Shown piece by piece: positions 19,534 through 28,432 of a DNA stretch of 60,778 nucleotides. Location of the stretch: positions 1 to 60,778 of the forward strand of contig NZ_UFQQ01000028.1 in NCBI RefSeq assembly GCF_900218015.1, written 5' to 3'. The notes under the pieces were generated by a model that saw nothing but the letters and a program-made list of their open reading frames with translations, was not told the DNA's origin and did no database searches. Origin of the DNA: Rhodopseudomonas pentothenatexigens (lineage in GTDB: Bacteria; Pseudomonadota; Alphaproteobacteria; Rhizobiales; Xanthobacteraceae). The position numbers and the translations under genes are program-made. The number at the start of each line of letters is the position of its first letter. Position 1 is the first letter of the stretch.

Positions 19534-21531
19534 TCAAGCCGCTCCTTCCGGGATCGGATGCTTGGTGACGACGGAATAGACGCGATAGCAACGCATGCAG
19601 CGCTGGGTTTCGGCGTAGGCGGCGCGAGCGTCGATGGTCTGCTCGACCTCGCCGAACATGTGCTTGCGCAGTTCGGGATCGATTTCGGGATTGTGCACCC
19701 GATAGGCGTTGCGCACCGGCGCCGCGACGATCTCGTTGGCCATCATATGATTGTCGGCGATCAGCTTGCGCATCCGCGACCGCTTGAAGAACCGCACCGA
19801 GCCGCGCTGAATCCAGTCGTCGATGTTGCGCGCCGCCTTCAGCCCGGCGGCCATGGCGTAGACCAGGGTCGACGGACCGGTGACGCAATCGCCGCCGGCG
19901 AATACGCCCGGCCGCGAGGTGGCGAGCACCCGATCGGTCGCGACGCAGCGCCAGCGGTCGAAGGCGATGCCGTCGCTCTCGATCAGCGGGCCGTCCTCGA
20001 CTTGCTGGCCAATCGCAGCGATCAGCACGTCACAACGCATCGCCGTCTCGCTGCCCGGGATCGGCTTTACCGAGCGCCGCCCGCTGGCATCGGGCTCACT
20101 CGCCTGCATCTTCGTCAGCACTACGCCGGTGACCTTGCCGTGCTCGGTGACGATCTCGGCCGGTGCGCTGAGCACGTGGAACTCGACGCCTTCGGCGCGG
20201 GCGGCTTCGATCTCGGCCGGATCGGCCGGCATGTCGGCGAGGGTGCGGCGATAGACGACGTGGACCTTGGCGGCGCCGAGGCGGATCGCCGAACGCACGC
20301 AGTCCATTGCGACATTGCCGCCGCCGACCACCACCACCTCGCCCTGCAGCGCCAGCGGTGCGATGCCGTCGACATGGTCGTGAACCTTGAGCAGAAAGTC
20401 GATGCCGCTGAAGTAGCCGCCATGCGCGAGGTCTTCGCCCGCAACGCCGAGCCGGGCGCCCTGCTGGCAGCCGAGGCCGAGGAACACCGCGCGATAGCCG
20501 CGCGCGAACAGATCGTCGATCGAGAAGTCGCGGCCGAGCCGCTGCTCAAACAGGAAGCGGCCGCCGAGATCGACGATGATATCGGTCTCCAGCGCCAGCG
20601 TGTCCTTGGGCAGCCGGTAGCTCGGAATCCCGATCTGTGCCATGCCGCCGGCCTGGCTGGCTTTGTCGAAGACGTCGACGTGATAGCCGCGCAGCAGCAG
20701 GTGATAGGCGCAGGAGATTCCCGCCGGGCCGGCGCCGACCACCGCTACCCGCATGCCGTCGGCGAGCGGCTTGCGGATCATGTCGCGGGTGAATTTCAGC
20801 GCGTGCGGACCGCTCTGCTGGTCGGCGACGTAGCGCTTCAGCGTCTTGATGCCGACCGCCTCGTCGACGAATTTGCGCCGGCACGCCTGCTCGCAGTAAC
20901 GCACGCAGACCCGGCCGCAGGTCGCCGCCATCGGGTATTTCTGCAGCAGGACGCCGAGCGAGCTCTCGGGCTTGCCGTCGCGGATGTAGTCGATGTAGCG
21001 CGGCACGTTGATCTTGGAGGGGCACGCCTCGATGCACGGCGCGGTGACGTAGGCCATGCCGTGCTGGGCCGGAATCGGCCGGCCGGGCGCCAGCTCCTGT
21101 TCGATCCGGCCGCGAAACTCGCGCAGCACCGCGAGCAGCGCGACCGCACAGGTCTGGCCCAGCCCGCACAGCGAGGTCTGACGGATCTGCTCACCCAGCA
21201 CCACGATGTCGTCGAGTGTCAGGACGGCGTCGAGACCGCGTCGCATCTGGTCGAGCGCGTCCCGCACCAGCACCGTTCCGACCCGGCAGGGTGTGCAGGC
21301 GCCGCAGGACTGCTCGGCCGCGGTCTTGAGGTAATGAAACAGCGCGTCGACCAGCGACACGGTGGGATCGAACACGAAGAAGCCGCGATCGGCGATGAAG
21401 GCGCGGATCGCATTGCCCTCATCGAACTCGTCGAAGTTCTCGAGCGCGTAGTCGGTCGCCCGCGCATCGAACCCGCCGGCTCGCGCGTCGTAGGCCACCC
21501 CGTCCCAGACTCCGTACACCACCTGCGTCAT
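19534..21531 (-). CDS. NuoF C-terminal domain fused to GltD-like NAD(P)H:FAD oxidoreductase (SfrB-like)
   Basis: About 665 residues. Residues 1-140 match only the iron-sulfur end of NuoF (SCGACTPCRVGT, then TSLCGLGQTC); the NADH/FMN-binding domain is missing. The rest is a glutamate-synthase small-subunit-like module: iron-sulfur cysteines in APCIEACPSKINVPRYI and TCGRVCVRYCEQACRR, an FAD site (VVGAGPAGISCAY), an NAD(P)H site (VVVGGGNVAMD) and a late FAGGDCVTGPSTL. It is the likely electron partner of the hydrogenase, linking it to NAD(P)H. ATG 21531 is preferred; a GTG at 21609 in the same frame is possible. Confidence 0.85.
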   Translation of the reverse strand: MTQVVYGVWDGVAYDARAGGFDARATDYALENFDEFDEGNAIRAFIADRGFFVFDPTVSLVDALFHYLKTAAEQSCGACTPCRVGTVLVRDALDQMRRGLDAVLTLDDIVVLGEQIRQTSLCGLGQTCAVALLAVLREFRGRIEQELAPGRPIPAQHGMAYVTAPCIEACPSKINVPRYIDYIRDGKPESSLGVLLQKYPMAATCGRVCVRYCEQACRRKFVDEAVGIKTLKRYVADQQSGPHALKFTRDMIRKPLADGMRVAVVGAGPAGISCAYHLLLRGYHVDVFDKASQAGGMAQIGIPSYRLPKDTLALETDIIVDLGGRFLFEQRLGRDFSIDDLFARGYRAVFLGLGCQQGARLGVAGEDLAHGGYFSGIDFLLKVHDHVDGIAPLALQGEVVVVGGGNVAMDCVRSAIRLGAAKVHVVYRRTLADMPADPAEIEAARAEGVEFHVLSAPAEIVTEHGKVTGVVLTKMQASEPDASGRRSVKPIPGSETAMRCDVLIAAIGQQVEDGPLIESDGIAFDRWRCVATDRVLATSRPGVFAGGDCVTGPSTLVYAMAAGLKAARNIDDWIQRGSVRFFKRSRMRKLIADNHMMANEIVAAPVRNAYRVHNPEIDPELRKHMFGEVEQTIDARAAYAETQRCMRCYRVYSVVTKHPIPEGAA

Positions 21532-21704
21532 TTCGACCCCGTTCCAGCAGGGCGCGCGCGCACCGACCGGGCCGATCAAAGCCGATTTGCGCTGAAGTGA
21601 TGATGACACAGATCAGAAATGGCGGCCGGCCGAGGCCGGACGGTCGGCGCACCTCATCGGCGCTTTGCGTCCGCTCCGGCTTTCAGTCGCCGCCGGCCGA
21701 GACC

Positions 21705-23414
21705 TTAAAACAGCTCGAAGTCACAATCGCTTGCAGCAGGCGCCTGCTGCCTGGTGACGAGCCCGAACCGCAGCAGGAATTGGCGGTGGACGTCGCGCTC
21801 ACGCTCCATCGTGTAGCGGGCGTAGAGCTGGTCGAGCACGGATTCTTCCGCGTGGCCGAAGGTGGCCCGCCCGAGATCGCCGCCTGCTTCCTCGAGGCGT
21901 TCGGCGACCGCCGGCAGCGTCGAGGCGCTGGATCCGAGCGACGTCATCTGTTCGCGGGCACTGTTCATGACGGCGTCGAACTTGCCGCCCTCGTCGATGA
22001 GCCGGCCGATCAGTCCGCCGAGCCGGTCGTTGCCGGCCTCGACGTCCTGCAGAGTCTGCAGGATCGCCGCCTCCATGCCGGACAGCTTGGCCGGATCGCT
22101 GCTCGCCCGGGTGTTGCGCAGATCGGCGCCGACCTTGCCGATCTCCGACAGCAGCGGCCTCAGCCGCGCCGCCGCCCCGGTCATCTGGTCGGCGGTGAGC
22201 TTCATTTCGTTGGCGATCACCACGAAGGCGCGCCCCTTGGCGCCGAGGTGGCCGGCCTTGAGCCCGGCATTCATCCCGATCAGGGAGATGTCGACCACGG
22301 AATCCGTCAGGTCGGCGATGGCGGCGCCGAAGGTTTCCAGCGTATTCTCGACCACACCCAGGGCTTCGTCGATCGAGCGGCCGCCGTCTTCGCACATCGC
22401 GATCAAACCGGAGGCCTGGGCGAGGGCCTGCCGCACCCGCGACAGAAACGATGCCGAGCCGCCCTCCCGGCCGCCGTGCAGCGACCGGCCCTTTTCGACC
22501 AGCGTCGCCACTTCGGTCAGAATCGTCGACAGCGACCGGACGATGTCGACGATCCCGGCGTCGAATTCCTGTTGGGTGTCGTGCAGCTGCACCGCTTCGA
22601 GATGGACCAGCAGCCGGGGCAGCGGCTGCACTTCAGTCGTGTCCGGCACCAGCGTCGGCTCCGGATCGGCGGCGCGGCGCAGACCTTCGCAGACATGCTC
22701 CAGCCGCTGACGCGTACTGTCGCCGGCCTGCAGCGACACGATCGAGCGTCCGACCACTTCGCTGATGGTCCGGGCGCTGCTGCCGGCCAGCTCGGCGACG
22801 CCGACGCTGCCGTTGCGCTGCCGGCCGAGATCGGCGAACGCCGACATCAATTCGCCGCCGGAGGCGCCGAGTTGTGGCCGGTAGCGCCGCTCGAATTCAC
22901 TCTGGCGGCCCCAGGTGGTTTCCACCGCCGCCGCCAGCAATTGCTGATCCTTGACGCAGGCTTCGATCGACGACTGCACGGTCTTGCCGAGATCGTAGGC
23001 CTCGCGGGTGAAGGCGATGAAGCCCTCGCGATCGCCTTCGAGCGAGGCCGATTCGATCCGGGCGCTACGCGCGATGGTGGTGATCATTTCGACGTGCTTG
23101 AGCAATTGCTTCAGCAGCGCCCCCGCCTCGCCGACGTTGCGGCGCAGCTGATCGAGCAGCGCGCTTTCGGCCGGCAGCGTGTCGGCGAGGCTGTTCAGCC
23201 GGCCGGCGATGTCGCGCAGCGCGCCGGATGCGCCCTCGATCTGCGCGGAGGACAATTCGCGGGCGAGTTCGCTGAGGGCCTCGTTCAGCCCCTGGAAGAT
23301 GCCGTGGCCTTCGCCGAGCTGCCCCCCGACCTGGGCGAAAGTCGTTTCGATCCGGGACGCGACCAGTTCGATCGACGCGACGGCGTCGGCAATCGGATGT
23401 TTCAACGCGGACAC
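21705..23414 (-). CDS. Soluble chemoreceptor-like protein with degenerate signalling hairpins
   Basis: A 569-residue, mostly helical protein with no membrane segment. Residues 374-410 (DISLIGMNAGLKAGHLGAKG and on) match the hairpin tip of methyl-accepting proteins, but Lys386 and His389 replace the Glu and Arg that hold receptor trimers together. Residues 113-146 (SARIESASLEGDREGF) look like a second, more decayed copy. It is the last gene of the che operon, seven bases after cheB, with a GTG start. It may be a scaffold or a decoy rather than a normal receptor. Confidence 0.7.
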   Translation of the reverse strand: MSALKHPIADAVASIELVASRIETTFAQVGGQLGEGHGIFQGLNEALSELARELSSAQIEGASGALRDIAGRLNSLADTLPAESALLDQLRRNVGEAGALLKQLLKHVEMITTIARSARIESASLEGDREGFIAFTREAYDLGKTVQSSIEACVKDQQLLAAAVETTWGRQSEFERRYRPQLGASGGELMSAFADLGRQRNGSVGVAELAGSSARTISEVVGRSIVSLQAGDSTRQRLEHVCEGLRRAADPEPTLVPDTTEVQPLPRLLVHLEAVQLHDTQQEFDAGIVDIVRSLSTILTEVATLVEKGRSLHGGREGGSASFLSRVRQALAQASGLIAMCEDGGRSIDEALGVVENTLETFGAAIADLTDSVVDISLIGMNAGLKAGHLGAKGRAFVVIANEMKLTADQMTGAAARLRPLLSEIGKVGADLRNTRASSDPAKLSGMEAAILQTLQDVEAGNDRLGGLIGRLIDEGGKFDAVMNSAREQMTSLGSSASTLPAVAERLEEAGGDLGRATFGHAEESVLDQLYARYTMERERDVHRQFLLRFGLVTRQQAPAASDCDFELF

Positions 23415-23421
23415 GACGCGA

Positions 23422-24513
23422 TCAATCCGCCGCGACCGGCTGCTTGGCCTGCTGCCAGGCCATGATCTCGCGCGGGATCTGGTTCAGCGACACCACCTTC
23501 TCGACCGCGCCGCAGGCGATCGCCTCCTTCGGCATGCCGAACACCACGCAGCTCTCTTCGTCCTGGGCGCAGGTGGCGGCGCCGAGCTTGCGCATCTCCA
23601 GGAGGCCGCGGGCGCCGTCGTCGCCCATCCCGGTCATGATGATGCCGAGCGCGTTGGCGCCGGCATATTGCGCGGCGGAGCGGAACAGCACGTCGGCCGA
23701 AGGGCGATGCCGCGACACCGGCGGGCCGTCCTTGATGGCGATCTGATAGCGCAGGCCGCTGCGCACCAGCAGCATGTGCCGGGCGCCGGGCGCGATATAG
23801 GCCCAGCCCGGCAGCACCGGATCGCCGTCCTCGGCTTCCTTGACGTTGATCCGGCAGCCGGCGTTGAGCCGCTTGGCGAAGGCGGCGGTGAAGCCCTGCG
23901 GCATGTGCTGCACGATCAGGATGCCCGGGCAGGTCGGCGGCAGCACTTCGAGCACGTCGTACAGCGCCTCGGTGCCGCCGGTCGACACCCCGATGCAGAC
24001 GATCCGCTCGGTGGTCGGGCGCGACCGTCCGGCCACCGGCGGCGGGATGATGGCGTCGGCGGTCAGCTTCTGTTCGATCACCTTGCGGGCCGCGCGCGGT
24101 CGGACCCGGGCGCGCGCCGCGGACTTGATCGCTTCGCGCAGCCGGCCGGAGCTCTCCAGCAGCGCCTGCCGGGTATCAACCCGGGGCTTGGGCACGATGT
24201 CGACCGCGCCGGCCTCGAACGCCTCGAACATCAGGTCGGAGCCCTCGGCCGTCAGCGACGAGCAGATCACCACCGGAATCGGATGCTGCGCCATGATCTT
24301 GCGCAGGAACGTCATGCCGTCCATCCGCGGCATCTCGATGTCGAGCAGGATGACGTCGGGCAGTTCGTTCTGCAGCCGCTTCGCCGCCACGAACGGGTCG
24401 GACGCGGTGGCGATCACTTCGATCTCGGGGTCTTCGCCGAGGATGGTGCCGAGGACCTGTCGCACCGAGGCGGAGTCGTCCACGATCAGGACCCGGACCT
24501 TCTGCTTCGCCAT
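23422..24513 (-). CDS. cheB: Chemotaxis protein-glutamate methylesterase/deamidase CheB
   Basis: A 363-residue response regulator plus esterase. The receiver domain starts [15 protein letters not shown], with phospho-acceptor Asp58 in LLDIEMP. After a basic linker the esterase carries Ser177 (GVSTGGTEA), His203 (VQHMPQGFT) and Asp299 (TGMGDDG). It removes methyl groups from chemoreceptors when phosphorylated by CheA. ATG 24513 is chosen because GGAG lies eight bases upstream; ATG 24531 is the alternative. It follows cheR closely. Confidence 0.95.
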   Translation of the reverse strand: MAKQKVRVLIVDDSASVRQVLGTILGEDPEIEVIATASDPFVAAKRLQNELPDVILLDIEMPRMDGMTFLRKIMAQHPIPVVICSSLTAEGSDLMFEAFEAGAVDIVPKPRVDTRQALLESSGRLREAIKSAARARVRPRAARKVIEQKLTADAIIPPPVAGRSRPTTERIVCIGVSTGGTEALYDVLEVLPPTCPGILIVQHMPQGFTAAFAKRLNAGCRINVKEAEDGDPVLPGWAYIAPGARHMLLVRSGLRYQIAIKDGPPVSRHRPSADVLFRSAAQYAGANALGIIMTGMGDDGARGLLEMRKLGAATCAQDEESCVVFGMPKEAIACGAVEKVVSLNQIPREIMAWQQAKQPVAAD

Positions 24514-24533
24514 CTGATGCGCTCCGATCATCC

Positions 24534-25376
24534 CTACAGCTTAAAGACGGTTGGTTGAACCTGCCTTAACTTCGGCAGAGCGCTGTGAATCATCGACTCG
24601 GAGTGGCCGACCAGCAGATAGCCGCCCGGCCGCAGATGCGAGCACAACTGCTCGACCACTTTGCGCTGGGTGTCGCGGTCGAAATAGATCAGCACGTTGC
24701 GGCAGAAGATGACGTCGACGTCGCGGTCCACCGGATAGGACGCGTCCATCAGGTTCATCCGGGTGAAATGGGTCAACCGGCGCAGCTCCGGCACCACCCG
24801 CACCTGATCCCGGGAGCGGTCGCGCGAGGTCAGAAAATAGCGGCCGACGAACGGCGCCGGCACCGGCGCGACCACCTCGCGATTGTAGATCGCCGCCTTG
24901 GCGAGACGCAGCACGGCGGTCGAAATATCGGTGCCGAGAATCCGGAACTGAAACCGCGACCCGGATCGCACCATGTCGTCCAGCACCATCGCGGTGGTGT
25001 AGGCCTCCATGCCGGTCGAGCAGGCGGCGCTCCAGATCTTCAAATCGTTGGACTTGCGGCTGGGCAGCTTCAGCAGCTCCGGCACCGCCACCGTCTTCAG
25101 GAATTCGAAATGCTGCGGCTCGCGAAAGAAGTCGGTCTTGTTGGTGGTGACGACGTCGATCAGATGCGTCAATTCGTCTTCGAGTATCTGTTTGTCGAAC
25201 AGATTGTCGACGTATTCGCCGACGCCCGAATAGTTCAGCGCCCGCACCCGCTTGTGCAGCCGCCCCTCCAGCATCAAGCGCTTGGCGTTCGGCATCTTGA
25301 TGCCGACCTGGTCTTCGATCAGTTCGGCGAGCGAACGAAACTGCCTGTCCGACAGCTGGCGCTTGGCTTGGACCAT
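24534..25376 (-). CDS. cheR: Chemotaxis protein methyltransferase CheR
   Basis: A 280-residue SAM-dependent methyltransferase. The N-terminal helical domain ends near residue 75 ([15 protein letters not shown]). The SAM motif is [14 protein letters not shown], and [10 protein letters not shown] with [11 protein letters not shown] are the typical late blocks. It methylates glutamates of chemoreceptors and works against CheB, encoded next. No C-terminal receptor-tethering extension is present. Confidence 0.95.
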   Translation of the reverse strand: MVQAKRQLSDRQFRSLAELIEDQVGIKMPNAKRLMLEGRLHKRVRALNYSGVGEYVDNLFDKQILEDELTHLIDVVTTNKTDFFREPQHFEFLKTVAVPELLKLPSRKSNDLKIWSAACSTGMEAYTTAMVLDDMVRSGSRFQFRILGTDISTAVLRLAKAAIYNREVVAPVPAPFVGRYFLTSRDRSRDQVRVVPELRRLTHFTRMNLMDASYPVDRDVDVIFCRNVLIYFDRDTQRKVVEQLCSHLRPGGYLLVGHSESMIHSALPKLRQVQPTVFKL

Positions 25377-25468
25377 GAGGATACTCTTCGTTACGGTCCA
25401 CCGACCGATCGTCTCGCAGGCGACGCCGGCGCCGTCGATCGCGCGACGGCCGGCCGGCGTTTTCGAAA

Positions 25469-25495
25469 GGTGAACGCCCGGGCGGGGCGTTCACC
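25469..25495 (-). terminator. Strong hairpin between mcp and cheR
   Basis: GGTGAACGCCC (25469-25479) and GGGCGTTCACC (25485-25495) form a perfect 11-bp stem with a 5-base loop in the 161-bp gap between the receptor gene and cheR. On the transcribed strand it is followed by TTTCG, a weak T-tract, so it may act as a leaky terminator or an mRNA-processing barrier that lowers cheR-cheB relative to mcp. Confidence 0.6.
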
Positions 25496-25537
25496 GTTGC
25501 TGCATCCGGGCTCGCGGGATCTGGTCCCGCGGCTTGC

Positions 25538-27346
25538 TCAGCGTTGGAAGTCGGCGTCGCGGTCGTCCTCGCCGTCGCCGAGCGCGAAGGCGAAGCCGCC
25601 GCCGCCCGCCGCCTTGACCTGGCGCTGCGGCTTGGCGGCCACCGGCTTCTTCGGGCCGCGATCGACGGCGGCCATGTGGGCGGCCTTGGCGCGGAGCTGG
25701 CCGACCGCCTTGTCGAGCGATGCGCCGTGCGACTTGGAGGTATCCTGGTCGATGCGGAAGAACGCGATGGTCGACTGCAGCTGCTCGGCCTGCGAGGCGA
25801 GTTCTTCCGAGGTCGACGAGACCTGCTCGGAGGCGCTGGCGTTCTGCTGGCCGACCTTGTCGAGCTGCTGGATCGCCTGGTTGATCTGCGACGACCCGAC
25901 GTCCTGTTCGCGACAGGCCGAGGAGATCTCCTGCACCAGCTCGGAGGTCTTCTTGATGTCCGGCACCAGCTTGGCGAGCATATCGCCGGCTTCCTGCGCC
26001 ACCCTGACGGTTTCGCCGGAAAGTTCGCCGATCTCGGTCGCCGACGCCTGGCTGCGCTCGGCGAGCTTGCGGACTTCCGAGGCGACCACCGCAAAGCCCT
26101 TGCCGTGCTCGCCGGCGCGGGCCGCTTCGACCGCGGCGTTGAGCGCCAGAAGGTCGGTCTGGCGTGCGATCTCCTGCACGATGGTGATCTTCTCGGCGAT
26201 CGTCTGCATCGCCTGGACGGCGCGGCCCACGGCGGCGCCGCTGGCTTCGGCGTCCTTGGCGGATTGCGCCGCGATCTTCTCGGTCTGGCTGGCGTTCTCG
26301 GCGTTCTGCTTGATGTTCGCCGCCATCTCTTCCATCGACGACGAGGCCTCCTCGGCCGACGAGGCCTGCTCGGTGGCGCCCTGCGACAGCTGCTCGGCGC
26401 TGGCCGACAGTTCCTGGCTGCCGGCGGAGACATTCTGCGCCGCGGTGAGCGCTTCGGACACGATCTGCCGCAGCTTCTCGACCATCTGCTCGAGCGCGAT
26501 GCCGAGCGTGTCCTTGTCCGACAGCCGCTTGGCGTCCGCGGTGAGATTGCCCTTGGCGATCTCGTTGGCGACATCGGCCGTGGCGTTGAGGTTGGCGGTC
26601 ATCGCATTCAGCGACTTCACCAGATCGCCGATTTCGTCGTCGCTGGAGACGTCGATCTTCTGGCTGAGATCGCCGATCGCCACCGCGTCGGCAAGCCCCA
26701 CAGCCCGCGACAGGCCGCGGCTGATATTGAGCGCGATCCAGATCGCGGCGATCAGCGCGATCACCAGCGAAGCGATGACGAGACCAATGAGCATGATCTG
26801 AGCGCGCGCACCATCCTCCTTGGCTTGCTCCGACCGGTCGGACATGGTCTTCCTGACGTAGGTGATGTATTCGTCCAGATCGGACATCGCCTCGACGACC
26901 TCCTTCCGGACTTCGGTGCTCGACAGCTCCGCCGCCTTTGCCTTGTCGGACTTCGCCAACCGGAGCGCCTGATCCTCGCTGGCGCTGACGCGCAGGTACA
27001 CCGCCGAGAACTTGTCCAGAATCCGCTTTCCGTTCTCGGTCGCCGCGGAGTGGATCTCGTCTCTCGCCTTCACCAGCTTCGCGCGAATGCTGCCGATCTC
27101 GGCAGCATAACGATCCACCTCGCTCTCGGAGCTGGCCAGAATGGCATTCTTCTCCGCACGAACCTGCAGCAGCAACATTTCCTTCAGGTGATTGGCTTTG
27201 TCTGCTCGGTCGGCTGCCGCCGTCAGAGCAGTCGTCGTGGCGGCCATTTCACTCAGCTTGAGGTAACCCACCGCCCCGGCGATGGCGGACAACAGGATCA
27301 CGACACCGAAGGCGCCGGCCAGCTTTGCTTTGACAGTCAGTCTCAT
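25538..27346 (-). CDS. Methyl-accepting chemotaxis protein, four-helix-bundle sensor
   Basis: About 602 residues. One TM helix covers roughly 8-28 and the second roughly 190-212; the periplasmic part between them is all-helical and resembles the 4HB_MCP class. HAMP follows, then the coiled-coil signalling domain with the tip [20 protein letters not shown] and [14 protein letters not shown]. The C-terminal tail is Gly- and acid-rich without a CheR-binding pentapeptide. ATG 27346 follows AAGGAA. The only canonical receptor of this cluster. Confidence 0.92.
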   Translation of the reverse strand: MRLTVKAKLAGAFGVVILLSAIAGAVGYLKLSEMAATTTALTAAADRADKANHLKEMLLLQVRAEKNAILASSESEVDRYAAEIGSIRAKLVKARDEIHSAATENGKRILDKFSAVYLRVSASEDQALRLAKSDKAKAAELSSTEVRKEVVEAMSDLDEYITYVRKTMSDRSEQAKEDGARAQIMLIGLVIASLVIALIAAIWIALNISRGLSRAVGLADAVAIGDLSQKIDVSSDDEIGDLVKSLNAMTANLNATADVANEIAKGNLTADAKRLSDKDTLGIALEQMVEKLRQIVSEALTAAQNVSAGSQELSASAEQLSQGATEQASSAEEASSSMEEMAANIKQNAENASQTEKIAAQSAKDAEASGAAVGRAVQAMQTIAEKITIVQEIARQTDLLALNAAVEAARAGEHGKGFAVVASEVRKLAERSQASATEIGELSGETVRVAQEAGDMLAKLVPDIKKTSELVQEISSACREQDVGSSQINQAIQQLDKVGQQNASASEQVSSTSEELASQAEQLQSTIAFFRIDQDTSKSHGASLDKAVGQLRAKAAHMAAVDRGPKKPVAAKPQRQVKAAGGGGFAFALGDGEDDRDADFQR

Positions 27347-27413
27347 GTCGAGATTCCTTAGAGGTCGAAGGTTTGGGCCAAACTCACGCAACAACTGATC
27401 CGGACCGGGCGGC

Positions 27414-27902
27414 TCAAGCCGCCAGGTCGTTCGATGGGTTCGCGGCAGCGCTGGGCGCCATATCGGCGCCGGCCATCAGGCGCGCCAGATCGAAGATGAT
27501 GACGAAGCGATCGCCCTTGCGACCGATGCCGGCGATGTAGTCCGACTTCCATTTGCCGCCGACGTCGGGGACCTGCTCGAGCGAGCTCTCCTCGATGTCG
27601 GTGACTTCGTAGACACAGTCGGCGACGAAGCCGACACCGACGATGCGGTCCGCGACCGGCACATCGAGAATGATGATGCGGGTCGCCTCGGTCGGCGGCA
27701 CCGGCGGCAAATCGAGTTTCAGCCGAAGATCGAGGATCGGATAGCCGGTCCCACGCACGTCGATGATGCCGAGCATGAATTCCGGCGCGTGCGGCAGCCG
27801 CGAGATCGGCCGCATATCGAGGATTTCACGAACGTTGCGGATCGCCATTCCGAACGTCTCCCCGGCGAGTCCGAGCGTCAGATACTGAGCGATTTCGGCC
27901 AT
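27414..27902 (-). CDS. cheW: CheW coupling protein (copy 2)
   Basis: A 162-residue CheW. It begins [16 protein letters not shown] and contains [27 protein letters not shown], the family core that contacts the receptor tip and CheA. Two cheW genes lie in tandem here, and this one resembles E. coli CheW more than its neighbour does. It lies 67 bases upstream of the receptor gene. Confidence 0.93.
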   Translation of the reverse strand: MAEIAQYLTLGLAGETFGMAIRNVREILDMRPISRLPHAPEFMLGIIDVRGTGYPILDLRLKLDLPPVPPTEATRIIILDVPVADRIVGVGFVADCVYEVTDIEESSLEQVPDVGGKWKSDYIAGIGRKGDRFVIIFDLARLMAGADMAPSAAANPSNDLAA

Positions 27903-27961
27903 GTCTTCCTCACTTCAGCGCAGGTGGCGGCAGGCACGGTGGGATGCCGGACCGAGGACGC

Positions 27962-28432
27962 TCAATTCAGGATCCGTTCCATGTTCGGTACGACGACGAA
28001 TTCGTCGCGCCATTTGGTGATGAAGCGGATGTATTCCGGCTTCCAATGCATGCCGACGCGCGGGGTCTGTTGCACGTCGGTGCGCGAGATCTCGGTGACT
28101 TCGTAGACGCGGTCGGCATTGACTCCGACCAGCACCGGCTCGTTGTCGAGGCGGACTTCGAGCACCACGATGCGGCTGTCGGCGGTGTGGGCCTGCACCG
28201 GCATGCCGAAGCGGATCCGCAGATCGGCGTAGGGAATGACGTTGCCGCGGACGTTGATCACGCTCGGCACGAACGCCTTGGCGCCGGCGACCTTGGTGGC
28301 CGGAATCGGATCGATGATCTCGCGAACCAGGCCGGCGTCGAGCGCGAATTTCTCCTCGCCGAGCCCGATCATCACCACCTGCATCGCGTCGGCATCGCCG
28401 TCGATTGCACCTTGAACCCGATCGTTGCTCAT
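27962..28432 (-). CDS. cheW: CheW coupling protein (copy 1, divergent)
   Basis: A 156-residue CheW-like protein. The core has FALDAGLVREIIDPIPATKV and FVPSVINVRGNVIPYADL. It has an N-terminal extension of about 15 acidic residues and overlaps cheA by one base (TGATG), so its dose is probably tied to CheA. The divergence from copy 2 suggests the two couple to different receptors or to the kinase and the array edge separately. Confidence 0.9.
   Translation of the reverse strand: MSNDRVQGAIDGDADAMQVVMIGLGEEKFALDAGLVREIIDPIPATKVAGAKAFVPSVINVRGNVIPYADLRIRFGMPVQAHTADSRIVVLEVRLDNEPVLVGVNADRVYEVTEISRTDVQQTPRVGMHWKPEYIRFITKWRDEFVVVPNMERILN

Noticed and set aside
16764-19568. 934-codon plus-strand frame over hydA
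   Set aside because: Antisense to a hydrogenase with all catalytic motifs; the composition is that of a shadow frame.
21532-21704. Possible FNR/FixK box before the hydrogenase operon
   Set aside because: A half site TTGAT is present on the minus strand, but the second half is not, so I do not claim oxygen control.
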